Shown here: positions 16,300-23,812 of the stretch, piece by piece
Position numbering within the stretch: position 1 is the first letter of the stretch
Layout of the letters: each line of letters begins with the position of its first letter
Source of the DNA: MedAcidi-G1 sp002294285
GTDB lineage: Bacteria; Actinomycetota; Acidimicrobiia; Acidimicrobiales; MedAcidi-G1
DNA length: 64,000 nt
Assembly (NCBI GenBank): GCA_963999645.1
Contig: CAXEUY010000009.1
Location: 24,048 to 88,047, forward strand
Direction: 5' to 3'
Translations under genes and position numbers: made by a program
The notes under the pieces: model-generated
Seen by the model: only the letters and a program-made list of their open reading frames with translations
Database searches by the model: none
What the model was told of the DNA's origin: nothing

Positions 16300-17274
16300 A
16301 TGAAAGTTCTTCTAGTCGTAAATCCTTTGGCTTCCTCAGTAACAGGAAGAACTAGAGTAGTTATCCAAAAAGCGCTATCTGCAGATCACCGTGTCGAAGT
16401 AGCGGTCACGCAGAGGAGAGATCACGCCACAAAAATCGCAGAAAATGCAGCTAAGGACGGTATAGACATAGTGGTGGTTCTAGGTGGCGATGGAACTCTG
16501 AATGAAGTGGCAAATGGACTAGTCGATTCCGGAACTGCTATAGCAGCCCTACCAGGTGGCTCTACCAATGTTTTTGCTCGTACTTTAGGCGTTCCCGATG
16601 ATCCTATAGAAGCAACTGGTTCACTTTTAGATTCTCTTGAAGTTGGCTCCATACACCGAATAGGTCTGGGATCTGTCAATGATAGATACTTTCTCTTCCA
16701 TGCTGGAATAGGTTTTGATGCTGCTGTAGTGGAACAAGTAGAAAAAAGAGCAGGTGTTCTAAAACGTTTTGCCGGCCACCCGCTTTTCGTTATCGCTGCA
16801 ATAGGAACCTGGTTACGTAACTACGACAGAAAAAGACCAGCTTTTCGCATCTCTACTCAGAAAATTGGTGAAGAAGCTTTAGGGGATATAGAGACGACAG
16901 GTGTTGAAGGGTTATTCGCAGTCTGTTTAAACACAGATCCATATACATATCTAGGAACACGAAAAATTTCTTTAGCTCCAAATGCCGATTTAGATACTCC
17001 ACTAGCTGTAGCGACATTCAAAAATCTAACTTTGAAAAAATTGCTTCCGGTTGTTTTAGGTTCCTTGGGAATAGGAAAAATTACTACATCGTCTAGTCGT
17101 ACTGTTGATTTGCGCACTGATTTAATCAAAGCCAGAGCGAGCGCCTACAAATTGGTTCCACTTCAAGTCGATGGCGATTTTCTTGGCAATTTCGAAGAAT
17201 TCTCTTTCATTTACAAGGCTTCATGCCTTGACGTAGTAATGCCAATTAAAGCAAACGGTAATCATGACTCTTGA
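16300..17274 (+). CDS. Diacylglycerol/lipid kinase family protein
   Basis: This 324-residue cytoplasmic or membrane-associated kinase transfers phosphate from ATP to a lipid hydroxyl, in the DagK/YegS/sphingosine kinase family. The nucleotide-binding motif is VVVLGGDGTLNEVANGL, followed by ALPGGSTNVFARTLG. Later HAGIGFDAAVVEQVE and the C-terminal beta domain with PLQVDGDFLG fit the family. In actinobacteria relatives may act on phosphatidylinositol mannoside precursors or diacylglycerol; the lipid cannot be told from sequence. Its last 13 bp overlap the convergent glycerophosphodiesterase gene, another lipid-headgroup enzyme. Confidence 0.9.
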   Translation: MKVLLVVNPLASSVTGRTRVVIQKALSADHRVEVAVTQRRDHATKIAENAAKDGIDIVVVLGGDGTLNEVANGLVDSGTAIAALPGGSTNVFARTLGVPDDPIEATGSLLDSLEVGSIHRIGLGSVNDRYFLFHAGIGFDAAVVEQVEKRAGVLKRFAGHPLFVIAAIGTWLRNYDRKRPAFRISTQKIGEEALGDIETTGVEGLFAVCLNTDPYTYLGTRKISLAPNADLDTPLAVATFKNLTLKKLLPVVLGSLGIGKITTSSSRTVDLRTDLIKARASAYKLVPLQVDGDFLGNFEEFSFIYKASCLDVVMPIKANGNHDS

Positions 17275-17966
17275 TTTATAATTTTTACGGCTCGACCTGG
17301 GAAGTTTGTAATTATCCCATCAACTCCCCAGTCGCATAGTTGCAAAATCCTTCTTTCATCATCAACAGTCCAAACATTGACTGTCAATCCACGAGATTGA
17401 GCCTGCCGAACCAAAGTTTCGTCCACTAAACCATCCCAAGGGTTTATGGATTTGTGATTGTGCGCTTCTGTTCGGTCTAGTATTTGATTAACATCATTTC
17501 TTTCTGCAACAAGCCACCCTGTGGGTATTGAGTGATCAGTCTCTTTGATCCTATTTATTGCGTTCATGTCAAAAGATGAAACCAAAATTTTGTCATCTGT
17601 TCTATATGCTTTGACCAGTCCGACTACCGCCTCACAAACTAGATCTCTTTCCTCAAAGTCAGGTTCACCCGGCAAATGCTTTATTTCCACGTTCACACCC
17701 ATACTTTCAGATGCTTCAAACGCTTCAGCTAAACTAGGAACTTCTTCTGGTAAAAGGTGGGAATCAAGATCCTTTATTAGACGTCCATCTGAGAGATGGG
17801 CATCATGATGGACTACTAAAACGCCATCTTTTGTTCGGCGGACGTCAAGTTCAATCCAATCAGCGCCCTGTTCAAATGCGCCTGAAAATGCATCCAAAGA
17901 ATTTTCGGGAAAATCTGCTGAAGCGCCCCTATGTGCAATCACCAAAGGGCGTTTATTGGAACTCAT
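17262..17966 (-). CDS. Glycerophosphodiester phosphodiesterase
   Basis: This 234-residue TIM-barrel enzyme hydrolyses glycerophosphodiesters to glycerol-3-phosphate and an alcohol. Catalytic motifs are VIAHRGASADFPENS, WIELDVRRTKDG and VVHHDAHL, then VNVEIKHLPG and a C-terminal GVDGIITNFPGRA. There is no signal peptide, so it works inside the cell. Its start overlaps the stop of the histidine kinase gene by 4 bp (ATGA), so it is translated from the same mRNA. Its 3' end overlaps the lipid kinase by 13 bp in the convergent direction. Confidence 0.94.
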   Translation of the reverse strand: MSSNKRPLVIAHRGASADFPENSLDAFSGAFEQGADWIELDVRRTKDGVLVVHHDAHLSDGRLIKDLDSHLLPEEVPSLAEAFEASESMGVNVEIKHLPGEPDFEERDLVCEAVVGLVKAYRTDDKILVSSFDMNAINRIKETDHSIPTGWLVAERNDVNQILDRTEAHNHKSINPWDGLVDETLVRQAQSRGLTVNVWTVDDERRILQLCDWGVDGIITNFPGRAVKIINQES

Positions 17967-19453
17967 AGAACACCTTTGTCTTCAAAATCGACTTTTGTAC
18001 TGAGTTTGTCTGATGGTAGACGAATTTGGAATCTAACACCTTTAGTTTCTGAATTTGAAACTACATTTATAGAGCCTTCAAGCTCTTGTTGAATAAATGT
18101 TCTTACAATCGTAAGTCCTAATCCGCTATTTTTTTCAATATCGAAACCCTCTGGAAGACCTACGCCATTATCCGACACCTCGACCATCAGGGCATCTTGG
18201 TCTTTACTTAATAAGACATCAACTCTGTTATTTTGAATTTCTCGTGAGTCGTTTTTAAAGCCATGGTCCAAAGCATTTTGAAGCAATTCAGTTACTACAA
18301 CTGCAAGAGTCGTTGTCACCTCAGAAGGCAATAAGCCTGTGTCGCCCGTGACTTCTATGTCAATAGGCTGAGCTGGAGAGCTTAAACCCTCTTTAACCAA
18401 TTCGACAAGAGGTCTCATTATTTCACCAAATGTGACCTCTCCTTCTTGACTAACTGCAAGGGTTTCGTGGACTACCGCTATTGCACCTATTCGTCTGACC
18501 GATTCATTTAATGCCGCCTGCGCCTCAGTCGAATCTAACCGTCTACCTTGGATTCGTAACAGCGAAGAAATGGTTTGAAGGTTGTTTTTAACTCGGTGAT
18601 GTATTTCACGAATCGTTGCGTCTTTTGAGATTAGTTGTCTATCTCGGCGCCTCAATTCAGTTACATCTCTAACCAAAACTGCAGCACCTGTCGCTTTGCC
18701 CGAATTTAGGAGTGGAAAACAGTGACTTACAACGCTTGCTTTGTCTTTACGTTCGAGTTCATCAGTAACTGAAATTTTAAGAGAGAAAGCTCTAGTAAGG
18801 ATTTTTGAACTTAGTCCTGTCTCTTCGAATCTTGATCCAACAACCGGTCTATGCCAGCCAATTCTGTGTAATAAAGAAACAGCATTGGGAGACGCAAACT
18901 CTATTTGGCCTTCTGTGTTTACCAAAAGCAACCCATCTCCCAGTCGTGGCATTCGATGTCTAAAACGATCATCTTCGCCATATGGAAACTCTCCTCGTTC
19001 TAACATCTTCGCAAACCTGTCAAAAATACTTAAGTAGGTTCTTTCCATTTCTGATCTTGGAGGTTCACCAATTAAGGTTTTTTCACTAGCCAAAACTGCC
19101 ACTGTTCTGCCCTGCCAAATGACCGGTATTGCCATAACACTAATTTCACGATTTGCACCCATTGATACTTTGCCAAATGATATTTGTGCGTTATCGAAAG
19201 CTTCAGATACCAATGGTCGGCTTTGTGCTTCAAATTTTTGCCCAACTAAATCAGCTCTATATAAAGTCGTTGAGGTTGTAGGGCGCATATGAGCGAGTAA
19301 AACAAAATCTTTGTCCACTGATAAATAGAGAAGTAAATCAGAAAAAGAAAGATCCGCCAACAAACCCCATGTTCTTGTCAAATCTTGCAAATATGAAATC
19401 AGGTCGTCGTCTAAATTGCCATTCTGCTTAGCTAGTTCTTCTAGAGATGCCAT
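17963..19453 (-). CDS. PdtaS-like sensor histidine kinase (HisKA_2 family)
   Basis: This 496-residue cytosolic sensor has no membrane segment. Residues 1-140 look like the GAF domain of mycobacterial PdtaS, residues 165-270 are PAS-like (GDGLLLVNTEGQIEFASP), and the dimerisation/phosphoacceptor helix has REIHHRVKNNLQT (phospho-His probably H286). The ATPase domain shows the N-box ELLQNALDHGF, then VSDNGVGLPEGFD and GLGLTIVRTF. PdtaS kinases pass phosphate to an ANTAR-domain RNA-binding regulator, PdtaR; no such gene is in the window. It is cotranscribed with the glycerophosphodiesterase. Confidence 0.9.
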   Translation of the reverse strand: MASLEELAKQNGNLDDDLISYLQDLTRTWGLLADLSFSDLLLYLSVDKDFVLLAHMRPTTSTTLYRADLVGQKFEAQSRPLVSEAFDNAQISFGKVSMGANREISVMAIPVIWQGRTVAVLASEKTLIGEPPRSEMERTYLSIFDRFAKMLERGEFPYGEDDRFRHRMPRLGDGLLLVNTEGQIEFASPNAVSLLHRIGWHRPVVGSRFEETGLSSKILTRAFSLKISVTDELERKDKASVVSHCFPLLNSGKATGAAVLVRDVTELRRRDRQLISKDATIREIHHRVKNNLQTISSLLRIQGRRLDSTEAQAALNESVRRIGAIAVVHETLAVSQEGEVTFGEIMRPLVELVKEGLSSPAQPIDIEVTGDTGLLPSEVTTTLAVVVTELLQNALDHGFKNDSREIQNNRVDVLLSKDQDALMVEVSDNGVGLPEGFDIEKNSGLGLTIVRTFIQQELEGSINVVSNSETKGVRFQIRLPSDKLSTKVDFEDKGVL

Positions 19454-19494
19454 ATCAAATGATATTCCACGCTGATCTCCGTCGTCTCAAGAAT

Positions 19495-19725
19495 TTAACT
19501 GAAGCCAACAGGTCTACCTGAGTCCTGATTACCAATCTCTGTATAACCTATTTTGTTGCCCGGAATTCCAACTTCACGACCATTAACATCCGTTAACCAA
19601 ATAATTCCTGTATTGCTTTCTAGAGCTTGTTTTAAATCTGCTTTAAACGAATCGACATCAAAGTCATCAGGCATTTCAAGGTTTATTTCTCGCTGTATAT
19701 GAGCTACTCCAATACGTATGTCCAC
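19495..19725 (-). CDS. DUF3107 family small protein
   Basis: This 76-residue protein matches the actinobacterial DUF3107 family by its start, MDIRIGVAHIQREINLEM, and its compact single domain. The function is unknown. The start is GTG with AGGGG about 7 nt upstream. It follows mrp by 15 bp on the same strand, so the two probably share a transcript. There are no cysteines and no membrane segment. Confidence 0.85.
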   Translation of the reverse strand: MDIRIGVAHIQREINLEMPDDFDVDSFKADLKQALESNTGIIWLTDVNGREVGIPGNKIGYTEIGNQDSGRPVGFS

Positions 19726-19740
19726 TTGTTATCCCCTAAC

Positions 19741-20634
19741 TTAGTTAATTTTTAGTTCTCGATGGCGTCGTTTGGAAGGCTTCAAATCTTCCTCAACTAC
19801 CCTTGCAATTTCAGCAAAAATTGCTCCTATTTCAGTTGAAAGGTCAGCTGCTACAGGATTGCCATTATCCGAACCTTCTCTCAATGTTGGCACTAGAGGT
19901 ATCTGGCCAACCAGGGGAACACCCAACTTGTCTGCAAGGGCTTTTCCTCCGCCAGCTCCGAAAAGTTCGTAACGTTGACCGTCATCTGCGGTAAACCAAG
20001 ACATGTTCTCTATTACTCCTCTTACCTCTATATCTACTTTCCCCGCCATGAATGCTGCTCTCTGTGCGACTGCTTGTGCAGCTACTTGTGGAGTTGTAAC
20101 GACCAGCATCTCTGAATCTGGAAGAAAACCAGCAATCGATATGGCAGTATCTCCCGTGCCAGGAGGCAAATCAATAAGTAAAAAATCAGGTTCATCCCAT
20201 ACGACGTCGGTAAGAAACTGGTTGAGTGCTTTGTGGAGCATTGGGCCACGCCAAATCACTGGTTGATCTTCATCTGCAAAAAATCCCATAGAAATTGAAC
20301 GAACTCCGTGAGCAGAAGGGGGCACGAGCATGTCGTCAACCACACTTGGTGGTTCCGTGATACCTAACATCCTTGGAATGGAAAATCCCCAAACATCAGC
20401 ATCGATTACAGCTACATCATTTCCACGTTTCGAAAGAGCGACTGCCAAATTAGTTGTTACTGATGACTTTCCAACTCCACCTTTGCCGGATGCCACAAGA
20501 AGAACTCTTGTTTTTACATTCGCTTCAAAAAAAGGAACAGGGCCTTCTCCATGAGGTGTGCCTTTGTTTTCTTCTATTTGGGATTCTTGATTCATCAATG
20601 AAAACTCTACTGCTAGTGTCATTTTTTTGGACAT
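19741..20634 (-). CDS. mrp: Mrp/NBP35 family iron-sulfur carrier ATPase (ApbC-like)
   Basis: This 297-residue P-loop ATPase has the deviant Walker A SGKGGVGKSS, DADVWGFSIPRML and LLIDLPPGTGDTAISI. The family helps insert Fe-S clusters. Two usual parts are missing: the N-terminal DUF59/MIP18 domain, and the C-terminal CPxC pair, where the sequence reads ENMSWFTADDGQRYELFG. Loss of the cysteine pair is also seen in other actinobacterial Mrp proteins, as I recall. Three Met codons (residues 1, 5 and 14) compete for the start and none has a strong SD. It is divergent from a SufR-like regulator, which supports an Fe-S role. Confidence 0.9.
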   Translation of the reverse strand: MSKKMTLAVEFSLMNQESQIEENKGTPHGEGPVPFFEANVKTRVLLVASGKGGVGKSSVTTNLAVALSKRGNDVAVIDADVWGFSIPRMLGITEPPSVVDDMLVPPSAHGVRSISMGFFADEDQPVIWRGPMLHKALNQFLTDVVWDEPDFLLIDLPPGTGDTAISIAGFLPDSEMLVVTTPQVAAQAVAQRAAFMAGKVDIEVRGVIENMSWFTADDGQRYELFGAGGGKALADKLGVPLVGQIPLVPTLREGSDNGNPVAADLSTEIGAIFAEIARVVEEDLKPSKRRHRELKIN

Positions 20635-20755
20635 CTACAAGGCTTACTTACACGATCAAACCGTTTAATTCAATTTAACTTTAGGAAAAACCTTCGAAAA
20701 ATAGCGTTCTTAAAGCATCTTTACGCCCGCCAAAGTCCTAATCGACGATTTTTAG

Positions 20756-20761
20756 TAGAAT
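20756..20761 (+). promoter_or_regulatory. Probable leaderless promoter -10 box of the SufR-like regulator
   Basis: TAGAAT, one base from the TATAAT consensus, is followed by AACCCT and the ATG at 20768. The 6-nt gap would put transcription start at the start codon. No SD is present. Confidence 0.6.
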
Positions 20762-20767
20762 AACCCT

Positions 20768-21487
20768 ATGGGGAATACTTCTCTCGAGAATACAGAGTTT
20801 GCTTCCATAGTGACTGCTATCACCGGAGCCTTCGGCGATCCCACTAGGCGTGAAATCTACCTTTATGTCAGAGAGCATGAAGAAGGAACTAATGCCTCGC
20901 AAGTCGCAGAAGTTTTCAACCTCCACCCCAACGTTGCTAGGCATCATTTGGACAAACTTCTTTCAGGCGGTTATTTGGAAGTCTCACTTCAGAAAAACAC
21001 TGGATCATCTGCAGGCAGGCCTTCAAAGACATACAAGATTTCAAATCCTCAAAAGCCTTTAAACATTGACGTAAGAAGAGACTCTATTCTGATTAGCCTC
21101 CTTGCCCGAACCCTATCTCTCCTTCCAACCGAAGAAGCTGAAACGTTAGCGGAAGAAGTTGGATCAGAGGTGGGACGTTCAATGGCTGAATCTTTGGGAA
21201 TAAAAGAAAGCCAACGCTCTTTTCGGGCAGCTACCGATGCAATAGTAGATGCACTTATATCCCACGGTTTTTCAGCTCGTGCAGAACTATCCGAAAACGG
21301 ACAGCTCCGAATTCTTTCCGACCACTGCCCTTTCGGAAGTATGCCTATTGAACATCCGGTGATCTGCGCTGTCGACCGAGGGTTGGTTAGGGGCATGATA
21401 AGCGTTTTATACGGTGAAGCTGAAACTAGCCTCACCTCTTCGTTGCCAATGGGCAACGACGTGTGTGTTACTGAGATTTCTATTTGA
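20768..21487 (+). CDS. SufR-like winged-helix regulator with C-terminal cysteines
   Basis: The 239 residues begin with an ArsR-like winged helix (FGDPTRREIYLYVREHEE, then FNLHPNVARHHLDKLLSGG), a linker with SSAGRPSKTYK, and a C-terminal ligand domain with C187, C200 (a CX12C pair in HCPFG and VICAVD) and C233. SufR repressors use four such cysteines to hold an Fe-S cluster; here the third is missing, so three remain. I infer an Fe-S-sensing regulator, possibly of the divergent mrp gene. No suf operon follows; sixA does. The domain order also fits related actinobacterial HTH regulators of unknown target. Confidence 0.8.
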   Translation: MGNTSLENTEFASIVTAITGAFGDPTRREIYLYVREHEEGTNASQVAEVFNLHPNVARHHLDKLLSGGYLEVSLQKNTGSSAGRPSKTYKISNPQKPLNIDVRRDSILISLLARTLSLLPTEEAETLAEEVGSEVGRSMAESLGIKESQRSFRAATDAIVDALISHGFSARAELSENGQLRILSDHCPFGSMPIEHPVICAVDRGLVRGMISVLYGEAETSLTSSLPMGNDVCVTEISI

Positions 21488-21543
21488 CTGATTATTTTTC
21501 TGTTTCATAAAATTTTGATCATGTCTCACAAAATTTCTTCATT

Positions 21544-22026
21544 ATGAAAATTTTTGTAGTTCGCCATGCGTCAGCTGTTGAACGGTTTCTTTGGGATGGT
21601 GATGACTCAGAGCGACCTCTTGACAAAATGGGTGCCGATCAATCTTTGTTGATCGCTGAATTCTTTTCAGAAATCAAAATTTCTTCAATTTACTCCAGTC
21701 TGGCTATTAGGTGTCAACAAACAATATGGCCGACTGCTAGACAATCTGACGTGCAGGTCGAATTATCAGACGCGCTCTTTGAAGGTTCCACTAAAAAAAC
21801 TATCGAACTAGTAGAGACACTCACAAAAACAGAAACTACAGACGGCTATCCAGTTCTCTGCAGCCATGGCGATGTCATAAGTGAGTTAATTAGATCATTA
21901 ACTCTAAGTGGGATGCTTGCTCCTGGAGGAAAGGGGTTTGCAAAAGCATCGATTTGGGAGCTTATATTTTCAAGTGGAAAAATTGAAAGTGGCCTATACC
22001 ACGAAACTAATTTGGATAATTCGTAA
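21544..22026 (+). CDS. SixA-type phosphohistidine phosphatase
   Basis: This 160-residue single-domain member of the histidine phosphatase superfamily has RHA in FVVRHASAVER in place of RHG, the hallmark of SixA. The aspartate-rich loop WDGDDSERPLDKMG, the IRCQQTIWPTA motif and the second His in LCSHGDVISELI complete the active site. SixA enzymes dephosphorylate histidine on phosphotransfer proteins, but actinobacterial members have little-known substrates. The gene follows the SufR-like regulator by 56 bp and converges on the ccm operon with a 12-bp gap. No SD or TANNNT box stands out. Confidence 0.85.
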   Translation: MKIFVVRHASAVERFLWDGDDSERPLDKMGADQSLLIAEFFSEIKISSIYSSLAIRCQQTIWPTARQSDVQVELSDALFEGSTKKTIELVETLTKTETTDGYPVLCSHGDVISELIRSLTLSGMLAPGGKGFAKASIWELIFSSGKIESGLYHETNLDNS

Positions 22027-22038
22027 ATTCGAGATTCG

Positions 22039-23283
22039 CTAATTCAGAAGTCCTTCTAATTTGAGAAGTTCAACAAGTTCAGAGGGTGGATTAAAAAGTG
22101 CCTTGAATTTTTCAATATTTTTCTCGGCAACTTCCGATCTTCCAAATACTTTTTCTTCAACCAAAGCTTTGTAGGCAATTGCATAAGGGTCTTCTGGATT
22201 AATTTCAAGGGACGCATTTAATGAAATCAAACTCAACTGTGCTAATTGTTGATCTCCAGAAATTGCAAGTAACCATCCTCGATGTGCAAAAAGTGAAGAA
22301 TTCTCAGGATCACTACTAATACCAGAGTCGATCAATTCAAGAGCTGCGAGCAACTCTCCAATTTTTGCTAGTTCACTTGAAACACTTTCCCGAAAACGAC
22401 TAGAAGCAAGGAGATCTTTAATTACAGGAGGAGGCTCTAACGAATCCAATGTGAGGAGATCCTCAGAAGCCTCTTCTACGCTCCCTCTTCTAAAATTTAT
22501 AATTGCACGAAAAGCCCTCGCATCTGGATAAGACGAATCTATTTCTATTGCATTTCCAATGTCATAAAGTGAGTTTTCCACCTCTCCCCCTAGCCATGAC
22601 ATCCACCCCCTATATGCAAGTGCTTCAACATTTGATGGCTGCAGTTCAAGAACCTGATCGTAGATTTCAATTGCCTCTTCTCGCGGGGCTACTGAAGCCT
22701 TTATCATCAAAGTTCGGGGAGACATTCTAATTTCCCCTGATACAGAGTCACCAGAATTTCTACTTCCAGCGGTGTTTGCCACGAAAAAACCTAATCCAAT
22801 TGCCAAAAAGCAAACCATTGAAATCCAAATCCATCGGGGTGAATCTGAAAAACGTATCTTTTTACTAATAGTTTCTTTATCTTTCTTTGCCCATGAAAAC
22901 AAAATGAAAACCGTTCCGGCAAGTGCTAGAAGTCCTGCAGTCACAGGCATGACCCAAACAAGTCCTGTTATGCCATCACCAGCCGGGTTGTAATCTATAT
23001 CCTCTCCAAATTTAGAAACTAGATAATTTCTTATTTCGTCATCTGAAACACCATCATCTACCATCGTTGAAATAGTTGCTCTGATGGTTTTTGCCACTGG
23101 GACATCCGATTCGGCCAACGACTGACCATCGCACACCGGACAGGCAAAATCTGCTGCCAAAATACTGACTCTCTCGGAATTTGTTGAAGGTGGGCTTTCC
23201 GCAACTACTGAGAAAACTATAGATAAAACCGAAACAACAAGGAATAAAATCCAGATCAAATAGTGTGTCTTAAGGCTTTTCAT
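22039..23283 (-). CDS. ccmH: Cytochrome c maturation protein CcmH fused to TPR (CcmI-like) domain
   Basis: This 414-residue membrane protein has an N-terminal signal/anchor helix, the CcmH redox motif CPVC at residues 48-51 followed by DGQSLAESDVPVAKTIR, a membrane helix (about 105-130), another near 150-170 and a C-terminal set of TPR-like repeats (LELQPSNVEALAYRGWMSWL, and similar). CcmH reduces apocytochrome c thiols, while the TPR part holds the apoprotein as CcmI does. CcmH-CcmI fusions are known in several bacteria. It is the last gene of the ccm operon and overlaps ccmG by 14 bp. Confidence 0.92.
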   Translation of the reverse strand: MKSLKTHYLIWILFLVVSVLSIVFSVVAESPPSTNSERVSILAADFACPVCDGQSLAESDVPVAKTIRATISTMVDDGVSDDEIRNYLVSKFGEDIDYNPAGDGITGLVWVMPVTAGLLALAGTVFILFSWAKKDKETISKKIRFSDSPRWIWISMVCFLAIGLGFFVANTAGSRNSGDSVSGEIRMSPRTLMIKASVAPREEAIEIYDQVLELQPSNVEALAYRGWMSWLGGEVENSLYDIGNAIEIDSSYPDARAFRAIINFRRGSVEEASEDLLTLDSLEPPPVIKDLLASSRFRESVSSELAKIGELLAALELIDSGISSDPENSSLFAHRGWLLAISGDQQLAQLSLISLNASLEINPEDPYAIAYKALVEEKVFGRSEVAEKNIEKFKALFNPPSELVELLKLEGLLN

Positions 23284-23812
23284 CGGATTTTCTTTTCGCT
23301 CTTAGTAGCAAGTTCTCAATCTCTGCTCTTTTAATTCCGCCTACAATTTTTGCTGAAACAAAACCAGCAGGTGAAACGAGATAAGACTCTGGAACAGCTA
23401 TAACACCCCAATCAACTGCTATTCGACTTGTGTCGTCGGCTAAAACTGGCCAACCGCCACCATTTTCATCAAAAAAAGATGCAACTGAACTGGCATCATC
23501 ATCAAATGCGACACTCACAATTCTGACATCATTGTTGACGGATTGACTTTCTGAGAAAGACACCAATTCCGGGTGTTCCTCCAAACAAGGAATGCAAGTT
23601 GTAGAAAAAAAGTTCACCAGAACCCATCGTCCTTTTTGGTTGTCGAGACTCCAAAAATCGTCTTCGATTGTCATGCCCGAAACTGGTGGTGCGATTTCGC
23701 CAACGAGGTGGGTTCGCATCCTTTCTACACCTGACTCTCTCGTTGCCAAAATAATTACTAAGAATATTGTGAAAATAGCAATTAATAATGAAGCGATTTT
23801 AGATGGACTCAT
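23270..23812 (-). CDS. ccmG: Thiol-disulfide oxidoreductase CcmG/DsbE type
   Basis: This is a 180-residue membrane-anchored thioredoxin-like protein: one N-terminal helix (SLLIAIFTIFLVIILA), then a periplasm-facing domain with the CxxC active site in FFSTTCIPCLEEH and the cis-Pro in AVPESYLV. It reduces apocytochrome or CcmH disulfides before heme attachment. The ATG at 23812 lies within the end of ccmF (14-bp overlap); a TTG nine bases upstream is the alternative. It also overlaps ccmH, so the three 3' genes are tightly packed. Confidence 0.92.
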   Translation of the reverse strand: MSPSKIASLLIAIFTIFLVIILATRESGVERMRTHLVGEIAPPVSGMTIEDDFWSLDNQKGRWVLVNFFSTTCIPCLEEHPELVSFSESQSVNNDVRIVSVAFDDDASSVASFFDENGGGWPVLADDTSRIAVDWGVIAVPESYLVSPAGFVSAKIVGGIKRAEIENLLLRAKRKSDEKP

